Of a stretch of 64,000 nt of DNA, positions 50,988 through 60,173 are shown one piece after another (positions within the stretch are counted from its first letter, which is position 1; each line of letters begins with the position of its first letter). The notes under the pieces are model-generated. The model saw nothing but the letters and a program-made list of their open reading frames with translations. It made no database searches and was not told the DNA's origin. The position numbers and the translations under genes were made by a program. Origin of the DNA: JANYHF01 sp031393505 (GTDB lineage Bacteria; Pseudomonadota; Alphaproteobacteria; Rhizobiales; Hyphomicrobiaceae); NCBI GenBank assembly GCA_031393505.1, contig JANMVX010000169.1, positions 1 through 64,000 of the forward strand. Reading direction: 5' to 3'.

Positions 50988-51212
50988 TTCTCCTCTCCCC
51001 CTTTTTAGGAGAGAGGATGTCGCCCGAGCGCGTCAGCGTGAGGAACCAGCGACAGGTAAGGGGCATCCGCTTGCTCCGTACTCGTTGCGACAAGTGCGGA
51101 GCTAGCGGCTGCCCCTCACCGACCGCGTGGCTCTTGCCTCCCCAAAGGTCGGCTGCGAGACGCGGTCTCCTCTCCCCCAACGCAGAAAAAGCGTTGGGGG
51201 AGAGGAGGTTCC
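50988..51212. repeat. Family A composite repeat, copy 4
   Basis: About 225 bp in the 364-bp gap between ychF and the fasciclin gene. Block order as in copy 1: CTCTCCCC hairpin, GGATGTCGCCCGAGCGCGTC, GGGGCATCCGCTTGCTCCG, CACCGACCGCGTGGCTCTTG, and a closing CTCTCCCCCAACGC...GCGTTGGGGGAGAG hairpin. Closest to copy 1 in its right half. Confidence 0.82.
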
Positions 51213-51217
51213 GTCGC

Positions 51218-52315
51218 TCAATTCGCAAACCGGAAATGCAGCACGTCGCCATCGGCGACGACATACTCCTTGCCTTCAAGGCGCATCTTGCCGGCTTCCT
51301 TGGCGCCGACCTCACCCTTCAGCGTCACGTAGTCCGTATACGCAATTGTTTCCGCGCGGATAAAGCCTTTTTCGAAGTCGGTATGGATCACCGCCGCTGC
51401 CTTGGGCGCTTTGGTGCCGGTCGTGATGGTCCAGGCGCGCGCCTCTTTTGGGCCAACAGTGAAATAGGTGATGAGGCCAAGCAGCCCGTACCCAGCGCGG
51501 ATCATGCGGTTGAGCCCGGTCTCTTCCAGGCCCAGCGCGCCGAGAAAATCCTTTTGCTCTTCGGCCGGCAGCTGCGCCACCTCGGCCTCGATCTTGGCCG
51601 AAATAACCACGGCCGCGGCACCATTCAATTTGGCCCAGTCCTCGACCTTTTTCGAGATCGCATTGCCCGCCGCTGCGGACGCTTCTTCTACATTGCAAAC
51701 ATAAAGCACCGGCTTGCCGGTCAGCAGCTGCAGCATGCGGAAGCCCGGCTTTTCCTCATCGGTAATGTCAGCGGTGCGGGCGGCCTTGCCGTCGGCCAAC
51801 ACGGCGATAACCTTTTCCATCAGCGCGACGGTCGCCTTGGCGTCCTTGTCGCCGCCCTTGGCCTTCTTATCCAGCGGGCTCTTGCGCTTCTCCAGACTTT
51901 CTAAATCAGCCAGCATCAGCTCCGTCTCGACCGTCTCAGCGTCCGCCAGTGGATCGATCTTGTTCTCGACGTGCGTGACGTCGTCATCGATGAAGCAACG
52001 CAGCACGTGCGCGATGGCGTCGCATTCGCGGATGTTGCCCAGGAACTGATTGCCAAGCCCCTCGCCCTTGGACGCACCGCGCACCAGGCCCGCGATATCG
52101 ACAAAGGTCAGCCGCGTCGGGATGATCTGCGCCGACTTGCCGATCACGGCCAGGGCATCCAGCCGAGGGTCCGGCACACCGACGTCGCCGACATTGGGCT
52201 CGATGGTGCAGAACGGGTAGTTGGCCGCCTCCGCCGCCGCTGTCTGCGTCAGCGCGTTGAACAGGGTCGATTTGCCAACATTGGGCAAGCCGACGATACC
52301 GCATTTGAAACCCAT
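51218..52315 (-). CDS. ychF: Redox-regulated ATPase/GTPase YchF (Obg family)
   Basis: 365 residues from the ATG at 52315. P-loop GIVGLPNVGKSTLFNALT, switch region NYPFCTIEPNVGDVGVPD, FVDIAGLVRGASKGEGLGNQ, a modified NKxD box (YVCNVEEASA, giving ATP preference) and a C-terminal TGS domain (TITTGTKAPKAAAVIHTDFE, VVADGDVLHFRFAN). Binds ribosomes; translation and stress roles. A 60-codon in-frame extension upstream (to 52495) is not part of YchF and has no recognised similarity. Confidence 0.97.
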   Translation of the reverse strand: MGFKCGIVGLPNVGKSTLFNALTQTAAAEAANYPFCTIEPNVGDVGVPDPRLDALAVIGKSAQIIPTRLTFVDIAGLVRGASKGEGLGNQFLGNIRECDAIAHVLRCFIDDDVTHVENKIDPLADAETVETELMLADLESLEKRKSPLDKKAKGGDKDAKATVALMEKVIAVLADGKAARTADITDEEKPGFRMLQLLTGKPVLYVCNVEEASAAAGNAISKKVEDWAKLNGAAAVVISAKIEAEVAQLPAEEQKDFLGALGLEETGLNRMIRAGYGLLGLITYFTVGPKEARAWTITTGTKAPKAAAVIHTDFEKGFIRAETIAYTDYVTLKGEVGAKEAGKMRLEGKEYVVADGDVLHFRFAN

Positions 52316-52549
52316 GATGGTCTTGCGTCTTTTCTGTAGCTGCTCCGGCTGGCTCACGGCAAGCCAAGCAGCATATTGCTCGGTGACCGGATTGGACATC
52401 CGCACGCCCGATGCCTCGTGAACTGCGGTAATATCCGGGTTCACGATCGTCCAGCAACTGGCGCGCTGCGCCGTCGCCAGCATCAGGCTGTCCAAGCCTC
52501 TATAGATGGTTTCGGCCCGAACGGTCCAGGCGTGCTTTGTGCGACGACC

Positions 52550-53227
52550 TTATCGCCCTGCCGCCACGCCCTCGGCCCAGGCGCCGCCACCGCTGCGCGC
52601 CAAGCCCGGCAACATATCCAGGAACGGCAGGGCGGCGCTGTCGACGCTGTCCATGGACACGGCGCTGTAGCCGCAATTGGAATCCGCAGCCACCGGCTGC
52701 GAAATGGCGTCGCTGAACAACGTGCCCTCGTGCCAGAAATAGGTGATCGTGGTCTGATAGGCCGACTTGACCGGCGGACCGGGCATCTTCAGCACACTTT
52801 GCGTTGTCGCCACCACGCCGGCCACTTCACGCCGGGCGATCGAGCGCTGCAATTGGCGGTCATCGAGCATGTCCTGCAAGACGCCGCTGGCTTCGCCGAT
52901 CAGCTCTTCGCCCATCATTTTCGCCAGACCCGGACGCTTCTCCAGCGCCGGTTTGGACGCCGCCAACAGAATCAGCCGCGGCGTGCAGGACAGTGCGCGC
53001 GGCACCGGGCACATCTGCACGGCGCTGAGCAGCGAGCGCAACATCGATCCCGGCGGCTCCCAGCCGAGATCGCGCAGACGCTTTTGTTGCGCGATGGATG
53101 GATTGTCGTCGCCGCGCTCCCAGCGCGACACGGTGCGCTGCGACACGTTCAGCTCGTCGGCGAGCTGTTGCTGACTATAGCCCGCGCGCAAGCGAACACC
53201 GCGCACAACCCCGCCCCAGTGACCCAT
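52550..53227 (-). CDS. XRE-family HTH regulator with C-terminal domain of unknown function
   Basis: 225 residues. N-terminal HTH: GVRLRAGYSQQQLADELNVS then QRTVSRWERGDDNPSIAQQK, a textbook Xre/Cro motif. The C-terminal 150 residues include TPRLILLAASKPALEKRPGL and YQTTITYFWHEGTLFSDAIS, reminiscent of a PAS-like or effector domain. No target is evident. It is followed by ychF on the same strand after 234 bp without a gene. The upstream 740 bp are non-coding. Confidence 0.82.
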   Translation of the reverse strand: MGHWGGVVRGVRLRAGYSQQQLADELNVSQRTVSRWERGDDNPSIAQQKRLRDLGWEPPGSMLRSLLSAVQMCPVPRALSCTPRLILLAASKPALEKRPGLAKMMGEELIGEASGVLQDMLDDRQLQRSIARREVAGVVATTQSVLKMPGPPVKSAYQTTITYFWHEGTLFSDAISQPVAADSNCGYSAVSMDSVDSAALPFLDMLPGLARSGGGAWAEGVAAGR

Positions 53228-53970
53228 GGTCCGATCCTCCCCAAGCCGTCAGCCGCTCTTAGACGTTGAGCCGTCGTCGTCCCCCCTGATAAGTAATCTC
53301 CGCGACCGTAATGAGGCCGAACCTGATCGAGAGCCAGGCACGGCCGGAACAGATAACCTGGAGCACTATTGGGGGGTTCCAGGTTCTAGCGCGGTCGCTC
53401 GCAGGGCGGCTGGTGGCTTGGCTGCGTCGAGCCACCAGCCTTGCCCCGCCCGCGGGACACCCGATACTTACGTGGAAACCGTAGTAGCGTCCATCGTCCC
53501 ACCCTTGCGACATATTAGCCACAGCGCCGCCGCATTGGACTTGCAAAGTCGACGTTCGTTGCGTGTTGATCTGAATACGCCGAGTCGGGCTGTGCTGGTG
53601 GTGTCGCGGGCGCTTGTAATGCCATGACGGGCTTGGTTATAAGGTCCCAGACTAAAGGGTGGCGCAGCGCCGTTGATGCGGCATGGCGTCGATCGGCGAT
53701 CAGGTGGGCGACGATCTAGGGGCTGTGACCCGCTCGTCGCAAGCAGGCAGGGTTTTGCGTTGGCCGGACGGAACACAGGGCCGCAGAGCGAAGGTCGCCT
53801 CAGACGTTGCAGGTTGCATCGGCAGGCGCCGGAACCGTTCGGGATCCGCTTGCCTTGGCAGGGCAATCTGACGGCGCAACTAGCGAATGAAACTGCGGCG
53901 GGGGTGATATCAGCCTTCCGTTGTCAGCAGATGGACAGCGCCGCAGTGCGCAATTGGGGAGCGCGTTAGC
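53228..53970. other. 743-bp intergenic region with hairpins, no gene seen
   Basis: No frame has coding character. Visible structures are CCTGGA...TCCAGG around 53358-53384 and a perfect 10-bp hairpin (GCTGGTGGCT / AGCCACCAGC) at 53409-53439. It separates two divergent genes and must hold their promoters; an undetected small RNA is possible. Confidence 0.5.
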
Positions 53971-56751
53971 ATGAGATGCAGACCGTTGCGCTGGCTGTTC
54001 GGCCTGCCAGTCCTCGCGCTCATCGCCGCCATCGCGCTGCTCGGCGAGCTTCCCCACATCAAGGCCGATCTTAAGGACCGCGCCGATGCCGCCTTGCAGG
54101 ATGCCGGCCTCGGCTGGGCGCGCCTGGATCTTGATGCGCGCGACGCCCATGTGTCCGGCACAGCGACCAATGATCGCGAACAGGTCGCCGCTGTCGAAGC
54201 GGTAAGAAACATCTGGGGCGTCCGTATCGCTGAAGATGGGACCAGCCTTATCGAAGCCTTACGGCCTTATCTCTGGCAGCTGGCGCGCAACGGCAAATCG
54301 ATCGACGTCAGCGGCTATGCTGATAGCGACGCCAATCGAAGCGCGGTCGCGGCGGCGGCTGTCGGACCTTTGCGTGGTTTGTCACTAACGCAAAATCTCA
54401 AACTGGCGCGCGGCATGCCGCAGCGTGAGCAATGGCTGCTTGCGGTCGAATATGCCTCGAAATTGAGCGCAGGCCTCTCCAAGGGCAGCGCCAAGCTGGA
54501 GGATTTGAGTCTGAGCATCAGCGGCGAGGCGGCAAGCCCGCAGGCCTATGCCGGCATCCTCGATATGTTGACCAACAAGCGCCCGCCGGGCCTTGAAATT
54601 GCGCTGGCGCAGATCAAGCCGCCCGTGGTCAGTCCCTATCTCTGGGGCGCGACCTGGGCCAATCGCACGTTGATATTGGACGGTTATGTGCCGGACGCCA
54701 AAACCCGCCAGACGGTGCTCGATGTTGCCGACGGTTTGTTCCCAGGCGCCACGATCTCCGACAAGATGCTGCTGGCGAGCGGCGAACCGGGGCAATACGG
54801 CCCAACCCTTGACCAGGCCTTAAAGGGCTTGGCGCAATTGGAGAGCGGCAAAGCGACCTTAAGCAGCGCCCGGGCCGATCTGCGCGGTATTGCGGTGGAG
54901 CAGGAGACTGCCGAAAGAGTGACGGAAGCGTTCCGATCCGGCGCGCCGTCGGGCATTGTCGCGACCCAGAGCGTCACCTTCCGCAAGGCGCGCTTGGCCG
55001 TCGCCAAACCCTATCTTTGGTCCGCCGAGTTTTCCGGCAAAGATCTGCTGATGGAAGGTTTTGTTCCGGACGACAACACCAAACGGGACCTGGCTGCCTT
55101 TGCGTCTGGCCGTTTCAAGGGCGCGCGCATTACGGATCGGACGGCCATAGCGGCCGGCGTGCCCGCTGGCTTCGCCGCCGCCGCCATGGCGGGCTTGCAG
55201 AACCTGGCCCGGCTCGACCGTGGCAAGGCGCGGCTGGTCGACAACACCATCGATCTCAGCGGTCACGTCGCCGACAAGACCGTCGCTGACGGGTCCCAGA
55301 CCGACTTCGACGCAACGGTCCCGCCGGGATACGCGAGTTCGGCGAGTGTGACGTTCGATCCGCCAAAGATTGTCGAGCAGCCAGTCGCAAAACTGGAACC
55401 GCCGAAGATCGTCGAGACGCCAAAGCCGGTGGACAAGCCCAAGGTAGTGGAGACGCCAAAGCCAATCGAAAAGCCGAAGCCGCCCGAAGTCGCCAAACCG
55501 GTTGACAAGCCAAAAGTCGCCGCCGTTCCGAAGCTCGTACCCAAGTCGCCGGAGCCCTATCTGTGGGACGCCGTGGTTGAGAATGGCCGCATCGTCCTCA
55601 CCGGCTCGGTCCCCAATCAGGAAGCGCGCGATCTGGTCCTCAGCCTGGTGGCCAGCCGCTTCAGTGGCATCACTGTCATCGACAACATGGTGACGGGGGG
55701 CGCCTTGCCCGCCTCCAATGACGATTGGCTGCATGGCATCGACGCCGGCCTGAAGGCCATTGCTGATCTCGGCGGCGGTCGCGCGCGCCTGAAGGACCGC
55801 GCCCTGAGCGTGACCGGCGTGACGCGTGACAAGGCGATGCCGGACTATGTCGCGGAATCGCTGCGCCTTGCGATCCCGGCGGGCTTTGCGTCTGACTCGC
55901 AGGTCGATTATCAAGCCCCGCCAGCGCCAAAACCTTACATGACCACGCTGCAGTATGACGGCTTGAAGGTGGCGGTGGATGGCGATGTGCCCGACGAGGC
56001 CTCGCGCGCAAAGTTGTTGGCGCAGCTCAAGCCGCTGTTCCCGGAGCGGGAATTCAACGACCGCACGTCGATCCGCACCGGCGCACCCGAAGGTTGGTTG
56101 CAGGCGTTGACGCAGGGGCTGGCGCCGCTGTCGAAACTGGATACCGGACAGCTCATCTTGCGCGATCGGGCGCTGATCCTGTCGGGAACAACTGAGGACG
56201 AAAAGATCCTGGCGTCTGCTCGCCAGAAGGTCACCACGGTGCTGCCAAAGGGCTACCAAGGCTCCGACCAGCTGGTCTACGTGGCGCCGCCCGCGCCCGA
56301 TCCCAAACTGCTGGCCCAGAAGCAGGACGAGAGCAAATACGACGTCAAGAAGCTGCTGAAACAGGCCAGTCCGTTGACGGCGCCAGAATGCCAGGCGGTG
56401 CTCAACTCTGTCATCCGCGGCAAGGCGTTCTTCGCCAGCGCCCGCGCCGATCTCGACCAACGCGCAGCGACGGCTTTGAACTCGGTGGTCGTGCTGGCCA
56501 AACGCTGCACGGGAACGCGCGTTGAGGTGGCCGGCCATACCGACAGCGATGGGGCGCCGGCGTTCAACAAGCGCCTGTCTGAACGGCGCGCGCAATCGGT
56601 GGTCGACTATCTGAAACGGCAGGGCATCGAGGCTGGCCGCCTGAATGCGGTGGGCATGGGTCAAGAGCAGCCGATCGCTCCCAACGATACCGCCAACAAC
56701 AAGGCCAAGAACCGGCGCATCGATATCACGGTTTCGCAAGGCAACGGCTGA
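53971..56751 (+). CDS. Large OmpA-family envelope protein with five BON-like repeats
   Basis: 926 residues. Inner-membrane anchor about 8-26, a BON-like segment at 37-85, then five modules of about 125 residues beginning at 99, 222, 347, 529 and 656, each opening Pro-Tyr-Leu/Met-Trp/Thr and containing an LxGxVPD-type strand and a Leu-x-Gly-x-Ala turn. A Pro/Lys/Val linker of about 60 residues (465-525, KPKVVETPKPIEKPK-like) splits modules 3 and 4. The C-terminal OmpA domain (815-922) has GHTDSDG, LSERRAQSVVDYL and NRRIDI, which bind peptidoglycan. It likely spans the periplasm from inner membrane to cell wall. A 36-residue membrane peptide and the HhH protein follow closely. Confidence 0.88.
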   Translation: MRCRPLRWLFGLPVLALIAAIALLGELPHIKADLKDRADAALQDAGLGWARLDLDARDAHVSGTATNDREQVAAVEAVRNIWGVRIAEDGTSLIEALRPYLWQLARNGKSIDVSGYADSDANRSAVAAAAVGPLRGLSLTQNLKLARGMPQREQWLLAVEYASKLSAGLSKGSAKLEDLSLSISGEAASPQAYAGILDMLTNKRPPGLEIALAQIKPPVVSPYLWGATWANRTLILDGYVPDAKTRQTVLDVADGLFPGATISDKMLLASGEPGQYGPTLDQALKGLAQLESGKATLSSARADLRGIAVEQETAERVTEAFRSGAPSGIVATQSVTFRKARLAVAKPYLWSAEFSGKDLLMEGFVPDDNTKRDLAAFASGRFKGARITDRTAIAAGVPAGFAAAAMAGLQNLARLDRGKARLVDNTIDLSGHVADKTVADGSQTDFDATVPPGYASSASVTFDPPKIVEQPVAKLEPPKIVETPKPVDKPKVVETPKPIEKPKPPEVAKPVDKPKVAAVPKLVPKSPEPYLWDAVVENGRIVLTGSVPNQEARDLVLSLVASRFSGITVIDNMVTGGALPASNDDWLHGIDAGLKAIADLGGGRARLKDRALSVTGVTRDKAMPDYVAESLRLAIPAGFASDSQVDYQAPPAPKPYMTTLQYDGLKVAVDGDVPDEASRAKLLAQLKPLFPEREFNDRTSIRTGAPEGWLQALTQGLAPLSKLDTGQLILRDRALILSGTTEDEKILASARQKVTTVLPKGYQGSDQLVYVAPPAPDPKLLAQKQDESKYDVKKLLKQASPLTAPECQAVLNSVIRGKAFFASARADLDQRAATALNSVVVLAKRCTGTRVEVAGHTDSDGAPAFNKRLSERRAQSVVDYLKRQGIEAGRLNAVGMGQEQPIAPNDTANNKAKNRRIDITVSQGNG

Positions 56752-56795
56752 AAACGGGCTGGGCCTTGGCGTTCGGCTGCGTGGAGGACGAAGAG

Positions 56796-56906
56796 ATGGA
56801 CTTTCTGTTCTTGAAGTTGTGGCCCTACCTGGTCTTGTCCGGGATCTGGGGCGGCATCATAGGCTACTGGGCCTGCTCTGGCCGTGCGCCGCGGGACGAG
56901 ATGTAA
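56796..56906 (+). CDS. 36-residue membrane peptide between the OmpA-like and HhH genes
   Basis: Starts ATG 56796, preceded by GGAGG at 56783, an excellent ribosome site, and ends TAA 56904. MDFLFLKLWPYLVLSGIWGG leads into a single transmembrane helix (WPYLVLSGIWGGIIGYWAC) and a short charged tail ending in Glu-Met. Too short for routine gene calling. Its place, 45 bp after the OmpA-like gene and 69 bp before the HhH gene, suggests one transcript and a shared membrane complex. Unrecognised family. Confidence 0.75.
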   Translation: MDFLFLKLWPYLVLSGIWGGIIGYWACSGRAPRDEM

Positions 56907-56974
56907 TTGGGTTTTGACGGGCGGGTCAGGGGACTGGACCGCAGCAGGCAGGCTTTGGGGTGGAGAGCGTCGGC

Positions 56975-59344
56975 ATGACTTATTTCCTGCTGCAATCGGG
57001 GGCGATGTTCCTGGCAGCGTTTTTCATCGGTTGCTGGTGCGGCTGCTTCATCAGGAGCGCCATGCGCAGCCGAGAGGCCGACTATGTCCCGGCTTTGGCC
57101 CCCGCCCCCGCGCCGCGTGCGCCCCTTCCTGCACCCGCGCCGGTGATGCGCGTACCCGAGCCCGCACCGCCAATCGCCCCACCCCGGCCCGTTCCGACAG
57201 CCGCACCCGTGACGCCGCCGCGCCCGCAGGCGCCCGTCGCCGCCACGCCCGCACCCGGTACGCGCGTGGCGCCGGAGGTGGTCGCGGCCGCAACCGCTGT
57301 GGCGGCCGCCCAAGCGCTACGTCCGTCGGTTCAGGTCGACGATCTCAAGCGCATCAAGGGCATCGGCCCCGAACTGGAAATGAAGCTAAATGAGGCCAGC
57401 ATCCGCCGCTATGCCGAGATCGCCAGCTGGACGCCCGCCGATGTCGCCCGCGTCAACCGTATGATCGGCCAGGACGGCCGCATCCAACATGAGAACTGGG
57501 TCGAGCAGGCGCAGATTCTCGCCCGAGGCGAGGAGACGGCCTTTTCGCGCCGCATGGATCGCCGCGAAGTCGCCGATGGCCGCAGCGAAACCTGGACGCC
57601 GACCGCGCCGAGCGAAGTCGCCCGCCAGGCCGCCAGCGCGGCGCAGACGATGGCCCGGCCAGTCGTGGAGCCGGTGCGCGCACCCGTTCCGCCGGTCGCT
57701 GCGTCAGTCGCCCCGGCAATCGCCGTTGGCGCCGCTGCTGCGGCCGCCGCGGCAATTGCCGCTTCGACGACCGCCTCGGCCCGTCAGGCAACAGCGCCGT
57801 TGCCGCCCGCGACGCAGACGCCGCCTGTCGCCCCGCCCCGCCCCGCAGTGCCGCCAGTTGTCGTCACCCCGGTCGGCACATCGCCCATTTCGATGCGCCC
57901 AGCGTCCGGACAGGGCAATCTGCGGCGCTTCGTGCGTTTGGCCGCCCCCGAGGGCAAACCTGACAGCATCAGCCTGATTTCCGGAGTTGGTGAAAAAGTG
58001 GCGGGCGAGCTGAACCGCTATGGCATCTATCACTACTGGCAGCTGGCCGCGATGGGGCCGGACGACATCGAATATCTGGAGTCGCGCTTGGGATTGAAGG
58101 GCCGCATCCGGCGCGAAGAGTGGCAGGAACAGGCGCGCGAGTTGATGGCCGGCAAACCGCCCCGCGGCCTGTTGGATCGCGCCCGCGCTGGTCAAACCGT
58201 CGAGGCTGCGCCGGTGGCCCCCCCGACACCGGCGCCCGTTCAGGCGGCCGCGCCAGCGCCCACCCCCGTCGCCAAACCAGCGCCCGTAGCTCCGCCGCCA
58301 GCAGCGCCGGTGCAAGTAGCGCCGGTGCAAGTAGCGCCCGTGGTTCAGACGCCGCCCCCGGTCGCCAAACCATTGCCCGTCAAGGCCGATGACCTCGGCT
58401 TGATCTCAGGCGTCGCCGACAAATTGGCGGGCGAACTCAACGGCGTCGGGATTGTGAGCTTTGCTCAGCTCGCGGCGTTGAAATCCGACGAGGTCGATCA
58501 GCTCGAGTCACGCCTGGGTCTGCGTGGCCGCATCCGTCGTGAGGAATGGCAGGAACAGGCGCGCGAATTGATGGCCGGCAAGCCGCCGCGCGGAGCGCTT
58601 GATCGCGCACGGGCTGCGCAAATCACGCAGGAAACTGCGCGACCGGCGAGCCCAGCGACGCCGCCCCCTGCCATCGTGGCGACGCAGCAAAGTCCTGCGC
58701 GAACGCCAGCGACGCCGCAGCCCGCGCCGGCTCCTGCCCCGGTCCAAGCGGCGGCGGCGCCGCCGCCCAGACCCGTCGTGCAGACGCCGTCCGCCGTTGT
58801 GCCGGCGGTTCCGGTTCAAAAGGCGCCCGAGGCTCCCGTCTCGCAGCCTGCCCCGGTTGCGCCGCCCATAGTAACTGGCGTTGCGGCGGCAGCGGCTGCC
58901 GCCGGAGCGGCGATTGTGGGAGCGACGGCTGCTGTCGTCGCAGCCAAGCCTGTGGTGCCCGCGGCGTCAGCCCCTGCACCGATTCCGCCTGCGCCGGTCC
59001 AAGCGGCTCCGGCCACTCCTGCGGTCACCGATCCGGCATTGAGCGACCCCAACTGGCAGCCGCGCTCGCGCGCCAGCAACACCGCCGCGCGCGGCCCCCG
59101 CAATGATCTCAAACGCATCAAGGGCATTGGCGTCGTGATCGACAAGAAGCTCGAGGCGATGGGCATCACGACCTACGAGCAGATCGCGGCCTGGACCACG
59201 GCCGATATCGACAAGGTCAGCAACGCCCTCGACTTCAAGGGCCGCATCGAGCGCGAGCAATGGGTGCAGCAGGCCCGCATCCTGAGCGGCGGCGGCCAGA
59301 CGGATTTTTCCCGCCGCATGGATCGTGGGGATGGGGTGGTGTGA
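56975..59344 (+). CDS. Membrane-anchored protein with four helix-hairpin-helix modules in Ala/Pro linkers
   Basis: 789 residues from the ATG at 56975 (GTG 56960 possible). N-terminal transmembrane helix about 5-24 with Cys-rich GCWCGCF. Four modules follow: about 121-185 (DDLKRIKGIGPELEMKLNEA), 329-393 (ISGVGEKVAGELN), 471-535 (ISGVADKLAGELN) and 705-770 (NDLKRIKGIGVVIDKKLEAM), each ending in GRI-x4-W-x-x-QA. These resemble the HhH/5'-nuclease-like domain at the C terminus of some NuoE and ribosomal-L21-linked proteins. Linkers total half the protein. Outer modules (1,4) are alike, inner modules (2,3) are alike. DNA binding is possible but unproven. Confidence 0.85.
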   Translation: MTYFLLQSGAMFLAAFFIGCWCGCFIRSAMRSREADYVPALAPAPAPRAPLPAPAPVMRVPEPAPPIAPPRPVPTAAPVTPPRPQAPVAATPAPGTRVAPEVVAAATAVAAAQALRPSVQVDDLKRIKGIGPELEMKLNEASIRRYAEIASWTPADVARVNRMIGQDGRIQHENWVEQAQILARGEETAFSRRMDRREVADGRSETWTPTAPSEVARQAASAAQTMARPVVEPVRAPVPPVAASVAPAIAVGAAAAAAAAIAASTTASARQATAPLPPATQTPPVAPPRPAVPPVVVTPVGTSPISMRPASGQGNLRRFVRLAAPEGKPDSISLISGVGEKVAGELNRYGIYHYWQLAAMGPDDIEYLESRLGLKGRIRREEWQEQARELMAGKPPRGLLDRARAGQTVEAAPVAPPTPAPVQAAAPAPTPVAKPAPVAPPPAAPVQVAPVQVAPVVQTPPPVAKPLPVKADDLGLISGVADKLAGELNGVGIVSFAQLAALKSDEVDQLESRLGLRGRIRREEWQEQARELMAGKPPRGALDRARAAQITQETARPASPATPPPAIVATQQSPARTPATPQPAPAPAPVQAAAAPPPRPVVQTPSAVVPAVPVQKAPEAPVSQPAPVAPPIVTGVAAAAAAAGAAIVGATAAVVAAKPVVPAASAPAPIPPAPVQAAPATPAVTDPALSDPNWQPRSRASNTAARGPRNDLKRIKGIGVVIDKKLEAMGITTYEQIAAWTTADIDKVSNALDFKGRIEREQWVQQARILSGGGQTDFSRRMDRGDGVV

Positions 59345-59346
59345 AG

Positions 59347-59395
59347 GTAGGCAGTAGTGAAAGAATCAGTTTCTGCCTACTGCCTCACTGCCTAC
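59347..59395. terminator. Hairpin between convergent genes
   Basis: GGCAGTAG (59350-59357) pairs with CTACTGCC (59378-59385), and a second overlapping alternative pairs GTAGGCAGT with ACTGCCTAC. Lies between the HhH gene stop and the PKHD hydroxylase stop. Confidence 0.5.
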
Positions 59396-59398
59396 TCT

Positions 59399-60061
59399 TC
59401 AATCTTCCGCCCACATCCTCAACAAATTCGCACTCGTCTTCGACATCAGGTCAAACTCGCGGCTCTTGCCTTCGCGGGTGAAGAGCGAGCGGCGCGCGGT
59501 CTCCAGATCGAACAGCAGCTCGCGCTGCTCTGGGAACCGCAGAAAACTGCGCACCCATCCCACCACGGCCAGGCGCACGCCGCGCGTGACGGGCGCGACC
59601 CGGTGTAACGATCCCGAGGGATAGGCCACCAGTGCGCCCGCTGGCAGCTTCACATCCTCTTCGCCCGACGCTGACTCGATCACCAGTTCGCCGCCGTCGT
59701 AGCTGTCAGGATCGGCGAGAAACAACGTGAACGACACATCCGAGCGCAGGCCGCCCATTAGCGCGTCGTCGACATGTGTGCCGTAGCTCATGCCCGGCTG
59801 ATAGCGGCTGATGGTCAGCGGCGACAACTTCTTGGGCCGCACCGCCAGCTGGAACACCTCGTTCTCGGCAATCTTGGCCGCCAGCATCTGCTTGATCGGC
59901 TCGGCCTTGGCGTCGCCGCGCGGCACCTGCTGGTTTTCCTTCACCAGCCGCGCCGACCAGCCGGCCGTTGTGCGCCCGTCCTCGAACGGCAGCGCTGTGA
60001 GGGCGGCCTGCACCTCGGTCAGCGTGGCGGCGTCGAGGATGTTTGCAATCTGGATGAGCAC
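59399..60061 (-). CDS. PKHD-type Fe(II)/2-oxoglutarate dioxygenase (PiuC-like)
   Basis: 220 residues from a GTG at 60061. Double-stranded beta-helix dioxygenase. The start MLIQIANILDAATLTEVQAA, the first metal pair GMSYGTHVDDALM (His-x-Asp), DPDSYDGGELVIE, and the distal His/Arg in LPAGALVAYPSGSLHRVAPV with TRGVRLAVVGW match PiuC/YbiX. Often next to iron-uptake receptors; no TonB receptor is in this window. Iron and 2OG ligands are all present. Confidence 0.92.
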   Translation of the reverse strand: MLIQIANILDAATLTEVQAALTALPFEDGRTTAGWSARLVKENQQVPRGDAKAEPIKQMLAAKIAENEVFQLAVRPKKLSPLTISRYQPGMSYGTHVDDALMGGLRSDVSFTLFLADPDSYDGGELVIESASGEEDVKLPAGALVAYPSGSLHRVAPVTRGVRLAVVGWVRSFLRFPEQRELLFDLETARRSLFTREGKSREFDLMSKTSANLLRMWAED

Positions 60062-60173
60062 GGATAACCTCTTGGGTTCTGAGGCAAACTTACGAATCGA
60101 TGCCACCTTGGCAACGTTGCGCGAGTATGTCAGAAGGCGTCCAGCAGGCCAATGACGCTACGGAGAGCCCCAT

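Noticed and set aside
52316..52495. N-terminal extension of YchF or a separate small gene upstream
   Set aside because: The 60 in-frame codons show no family similarity and YchF normally begins at the ATG used here; evidence for an independent gene is insufficient.
54859..56739. 626-codon frame antisense to the OmpA-like gene
   Set aside because: GC-driven shadow of the plus-strand repeats; no ribosome site and no recognisable family.
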